Below the pieces are notes generated by a model. It was not told the DNA's origin, made no database searches, and was given only the letters and a program-made list of their open reading frames with translations. From Ruminococcus sp. (GTDB taxonomy: Bacteria; Bacillota; Clostridia; Oscillospirales; Ruminococcaceae), in NCBI GenBank assembly GCA_017622925.1, contig JAGAQC010000071.1:1-64000 (forward strand): 64,000 nt of DNA, in the 5' to 3' direction. Positions 60,791 to 64,000 of this stretch are shown piece by piece (the first letter of the stretch is position 1; each line of letters opens with the position of its first letter). The translations under genes and the position numbers were made by a program.

Positions 60791-60847
60791 AATATACTAT
60801 CCTTTCTCCGCTTTAACACTTTAAAGCAAAATTCATTCAACCTCTAT

Positions 60848-60876
60848 AGTATATCACATTATTTTCCGTTTGTCAA
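60848..60876 (-). promoter_or_regulatory. Sigma-A promoter of the aldolase gene
   Basis: On the minus strand TTGACA and TATACT are separated by 17 nt. Confidence 0.85.
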
Positions 60877-61014
60877 GACCCTTTTTTATTTCTTGGGAAA
60901 TCGGTTTTTTGAAATTATTTTACAGGTTATGCCGTGTCTTTGTAATTTTTCGATTAAATAAATATTCCCCGTTGTAGGGACACGCCTTTTTTATATTTGC
61001 CTTTTCCTGAAATT

Positions 61015-61080
61015 TGTGGCTACGGGGACGCATATCCCGTTCATAAGAATACGGTCGGCAATGGGTGCAGCGACACGCTT
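61015..61080 (+). repeat. Family C module, copy C4 (partial)
   Basis: GTGGCTACGGGGACGCATAT, CCCGTTCATAAGAATACGG and TCGGCAATGGGTGCAGCG. It is followed directly by a second copy. Confidence 0.7.
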
Positions 61081-61093
61081 CTTTTGTTATTTG

Positions 61094-61208
61094 TCTTTCC
61101 CTGTGAATTGCTGCTACGGGGACGCATATCCCGTTCATAAGAATACGGTCGGCAATGCCTGCGGCGGCTCGCCGCCGGGACGTCGAGGGCGCCGTCCCCT
61201 ACAAAATT
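61094..61208 (+). repeat. Family C module, copy C5
   Basis: GAATTGCTGCTACGGGGACG, CGGTCGGCAATGCC, GCGGCGGCTCGCCGC, GGACGTCGAGGGCGCCG and TCCCCTACAAAATTC. With C4 it forms a direct tandem pair. The gap 60877-61014 shows nothing further. Confidence 0.7.
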
Positions 61209-61232
61209 CGCTTACCTACAAAAATTTAACAC

Positions 61233-61265
61233 AAAAAACAAAAAGGAGGGACGTTATCCCTCCTT
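61233..61265 (-). terminator. Terminator of the histidine kinase gene
   Basis: Arms AAGGAGGGA (61243-61251) and TCCCTCCTT (61257-61265). The minus strand continues with TTTTTGTTTTTT. Confidence 0.85.
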
Positions 61266-61274
61266 TTCCCCTAA

Positions 61275-63698
61275 TCAAAGGGTCGCCATTTTTATTGTTG
61301 CAATGAACAGGTCGCCGTCTATCTCTATGCTGAATTTTCCTCCGCAGGCTTCCGTAAAGCTTTTGGCTATCGACAGTCCCAAGCCGTTGCCCTCGGTAGT
61401 TCTCGATTCGTCGCCCCTTGTGAAACGCTCGGTTATTTCCTCGGGAGTAAAATTCATCTCGTAGCTTGCTATATTCTTAACGGTAACTATGCAGTTTCCG
61501 CCTTCGTTTCTGAGTGTCAGGTATATTCTTGTGCCTTCAAGCGAATACTTCAACGCGTTGTCTATGACGTTCTGAAAAACTCTGTACATACGCTTTCCGT
61601 CCGCCATTATGGGCGCTGAGTCCGCCTGTATGTCTGTACGAACGTCCCTGCCCGACCGCTCTATTTTGTCCGCTAAATCGCCTAATACCTGTTCCGTAAG
61701 CACTACTGCGTCTATCTGTTCAAGCTGTACGTCCGTTCGGCTCGTTGCTTTTGCAAGGTCGAAAAGGTCGGCAACCATTACTTTAAGTCTCTGAGATTTT
61801 CTGTCGATTATCGAAACGTAGTCCCTTGCGGCAGGGGGAAGCTCCTCGGTCGATAAAAGGTCAATATAGCTTATTATGGACGTAAGGGGAGTTTTCAAGT
61901 CGTGGGAAACGTTTGTCACAAGGTCTATCTTCATGCGCTCCGACTGAACCTGTTTGTCAACGGCGGTCTGTATTCCTGCCGAAATGTTGTTCAGCTTCTC
62001 CGTCTGCGTATATACGGGCGAATCGGTTTTCTCGGAGCGTTTGGCGTAATCCCCCGAATTAACAGCCGATATGTGTTTATTTAGACGTTCTATCGCTTTG
62101 AGGTCGCCGAACGACAGGTACACGTAAAGTCCGCAAAGTATAACGGAATCGACTGCCACAAATAAATACAGATCGCAGTCTATGCCTACCATAAGCACTA
62201 TCGCTTCGGCAAGAACTACAGCTCCCGTTCTCAGGATAAAGCGGCGTGTGAACTTGTCGTTTCTCAGCATATCGCGGCTTATCAGATGTTTATTGACATT
62301 GCCCGTTATTTTTTTAAGCAAACGATAAAACAGTCTCAGAACACGGTAAATAAGGGTCGTTTTCCAGAAGCTGCGGCATTTCAGACGAATTATAAGAGTA
62401 TTCAGCATAAGCAGTATAACGCCGAAAATACAAGCCGCTGATATTCCGTAAAAGATCGGAACGGCTGAATCGCCGTAATACTTCTGACTGAAAAGGCTTA
62501 TTTCCCGTACAAAGTCATACAGCGTTATCCCGATCCCCGCAATAATTGACAACACTATCATTGCGGCAGGAAGTTCGGCAAAAACTCTGTCACAAGACGT
62601 AAGGACGAATTTCTTCTCCTTTTTGCTGTAGCCGCCCGTAATAAGGACGTAAGCCGCCATAATAAGCGCGACCACACCAAAGGGAATAAGAGCCGTTAAT
62701 CCGTGTACGGTATCGTTATCAAGCTTATCAGTGGCTTCGCTGTACTTCCGCATTTCAGCGATTATTTCTTCATTGGGCTTTATGGCTATCGTCAACGCCG
62801 CTTCCGGCTGCCGGGTCTGTATAAATTTGACCTTATCTACTTTGAACAGTCCGCCCTCGTCTGCCCGATAGACGTAAAGTCCGTCCTCCTCAAATGGGTC
62901 TGTCGGCTGTTCTATGGGATAATTCGGTACGGCGTCATTTCCATATTTTGGTAAGATCCTGCCGTTTTCGTCAACATAATAACCCTCGTCAAGCTCCTCT
63001 TCGTCCACGTTATCTTCTCTGTAAAGGCTCTCATCGACCCTCTCGTTATAGGGCAAATATTCATAGGGGACAGGCGTTGAACCGTCAAGCTTATAAAAAA
63101 TCGTTGCGTTGTTGTTGTCTATATAGCTTTGGCAGTCTGTCGTGTCAAAATCAAAGATCGCATAGCCCTTGCCGTTGACATCATAATACGTCATTCCGTA
63201 ATTGGTGGTATACCAGTTAAAATCACTCATAGTGTAATGCCATATTCCATCGTTCGACCAGTCCAGAAAATCGTTGCGGCGATAAATTGAATACTCGCCG
63301 CTCAGCTCGTCAAAGGTCTTTTCGGTGTTGGAAAAACTTCTATTCCCAATGCTTACACGGTATTCGTAGTCTTCGTCATCTTCTATGAACAGCTCGCCTT
63401 TTTCGTTCATCACGCCTATTTCCTGCAATGCGGCAACGGTCTGCTTCTCGGCATATTCGCTGCCCTTATATTCGCCCTTTTCATCAAGGTACTGCAAATA
63501 CATTATTCCTGCCGCCCAAAGCTTTTTATATACTTCATTTGTATTGCTTGAATAAGTGTACCTATCTGCTTCATGGTTCCAGCGGTCGTAAAAGTTCTGC
63601 GCATTTATGACAAGATATACTGCCCTCGACGCGCATATAAATACCATTATACAGCTTATAAATCCCGCTATTATTCGGGTAATTCTGCTCTTTAACAT
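61275..63698 (-). CDS. Multi-pass sensor histidine kinase
   Basis: An 807-aa membrane kinase. After an N-terminal transmembrane helix comes a ~300-residue extracytoplasmic part, then a cluster of about six further helices (roughly 330-530). The H box is NVSHDLKTPLTS (His near 596), the N box NVIDNALKYS and the G1 box NGLGLSIAKSF, so the kinase core is complete. The architecture with a late multi-helix region recalls VanS-like or antimicrobial-sensing kinases, but the signal is unknown. It is co-transcribed after the response regulator gene. Confidence 0.9.
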   Translation of the reverse strand: MLKSRITRIIAGFISCIMVFICASRAVYLVINAQNFYDRWNHEADRYTYSSNTNEVYKKLWAAGIMYLQYLDEKGEYKGSEYAEKQTVAALQEIGVMNEKGELFIEDDEDYEYRVSIGNRSFSNTEKTFDELSGEYSIYRRNDFLDWSNDGIWHYTMSDFNWYTTNYGMTYYDVNGKGYAIFDFDTTDCQSYIDNNNATIFYKLDGSTPVPYEYLPYNERVDESLYREDNVDEEELDEGYYVDENGRILPKYGNDAVPNYPIEQPTDPFEEDGLYVYRADEGGLFKVDKVKFIQTRQPEAALTIAIKPNEEIIAEMRKYSEATDKLDNDTVHGLTALIPFGVVALIMAAYVLITGGYSKKEKKFVLTSCDRVFAELPAAMIVLSIIAGIGITLYDFVREISLFSQKYYGDSAVPIFYGISAACIFGVILLMLNTLIIRLKCRSFWKTTLIYRVLRLFYRLLKKITGNVNKHLISRDMLRNDKFTRRFILRTGAVVLAEAIVLMVGIDCDLYLFVAVDSVILCGLYVYLSFGDLKAIERLNKHISAVNSGDYAKRSEKTDSPVYTQTEKLNNISAGIQTAVDKQVQSERMKIDLVTNVSHDLKTPLTSIISYIDLLSTEELPPAARDYVSIIDRKSQRLKVMVADLFDLAKATSRTDVQLEQIDAVVLTEQVLGDLADKIERSGRDVRTDIQADSAPIMADGKRMYRVFQNVIDNALKYSLEGTRIYLTLRNEGGNCIVTVKNIASYEMNFTPEEITERFTRGDESRTTEGNGLGLSIAKSFTEACGGKFSIEIDGDLFIATIKMATL

Positions 63699-63755
63699 TT
63701 TGTTCTCCTCTCTGTCAGCCTACAGATACGGGAGACTTCAAAGCTCCTGCTGTCC

Positions 63756-64000
63756 TTAGCTATTTCTACTTATTTTATAACCTATACCCCATACAACTTT
63801 GAGATACCTCGGCTCGCCCGGGTTTATCTCTATCTTCTCGCGTATATGGCGGATATGCACCATTACGGTGTTTTCTACGGAATATGAATCCTCGTTCCAC
63901 ACGCGGCTGTATATCTCCTCCGCCGAAAACGTCCGCCCTGCGTTCTCCATTAGCAGTTCGGTTATTTTGTACTCCGTAGCCGTCAGCCGAACAGGTTCGC
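63756..64000 (-). CDS. OmpR/PhoB-type response regulator, C-terminal part (cut by window end)
   Basis: The last 80 or so residues of a response regulator: the winged-helix domain from RLTATEYKITELLMENAG to GEPRYLKVVWGIGYKI. The receiver domain lies beyond the window. It precedes the sensor kinase by 57 nt and should be its partner. Confidence 0.9.
   Translation of the reverse strand, partial: EPVRLTATEYKITELLMENAGRTFSAEEIYSRVWNEDSYSVENTVMVHIRHIREKIEINPGEPRYLKVVWGIGYKISRNS

Noticed and set aside
1..64000. tRNA and rRNA genes
   Set aside because: No tRNA cloverleaf or rRNA motif was recognised in any intergenic gap; a covariance search was not possible.

Overview
The window looks like a chromosomal segment of a plant-fibre-degrading Clostridium-class Firmicute, most plausibly a Ruminococcus-like member of the Oscillospiraceae. 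This is inference from gene content. The supporting features are a Firmicute-type S10-spc-alpha ribosomal operon with zinc-ribbon S14, L36 and L24 and a zinc-LID adenylate kinase, an hrcA-grpE-dnaK-dnaJ operon under a perfect CIRCE operator, Spo0A and SpoVA proteins, and secreted or lipoprotein GH5, GH26 and GH95 glycoside hydrolases. Almost every promoter found is a sigma-A type with a 17-nt spacer.

Layout. 0.3-4.1 kb: GH5 lipoprotein cellulase, a coiled-coil protein, coaD and rsmD on the minus strand. 4.3-6.1 kb: asnB on the plus strand. 6.5-22.4 kb: one long minus-strand operon from rpsJ to rplQ, including secY, adk, map, infA and rpoA, with a ~320-nt leader that carries a candidate intrinsic attenuator. 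22.7-27.8 kb: an M23/LysM/G5 cell-wall protein, luxS, an RluD-type pseudouridine synthase, a membrane protein and a histidine phosphatase. 28.5-33.6 kb: an HTH repressor with mirrored operators, spoVAD-spoVAE without spoVAC, and an AT-rich two-gene cassette (AAA ATPase plus TOPRIM-like protein) that resembles OLD/PARIS/RloAB-type defence pairs. 33.7-39 kb: a Wzz-like protein, glmM, a TtcA-like thiolase and a zinc-ribbon membrane protein. 39.8-45.8 kb: GH95, GH26 and a degenerate HAD protein. 46.2-53.7 kb: plsC, spo0A, a flavin reductase, pssA, ppk1 and putP. 54-59.4 kb: the heat-shock operon, which contains an unlisted 51-aa membrane microprotein between dnaK and dnaJ. 59.8-64 kb: an HMGL-like aldolase and a two-component system cut by the window end.

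The most striking feature is the intergenic DNA, which is built from a small vocabulary of repeats. Two families of multi-hairpin elements with terminal inverted repeats (called family A and family B here) occur six times each, and every copy lies downstream of a gene 3' end, most within about 15 nt of the stop codon. Family A hairpins show paired, structure-preserving base changes. A second mosaic set lies in the longer gaps: a TIR element with 29-bp ends, CGTCCCC/GCGGCGG-rich modules, GACAAAAT arrays, GGCTAA arrays and ~110-bp tandem units. One of these units supplies the -35 region of the GH95 promoter.

Limits: all calls come from reading sequence and recalled family motifs. No database search, folding calculation or genome-wide repeat count was run.
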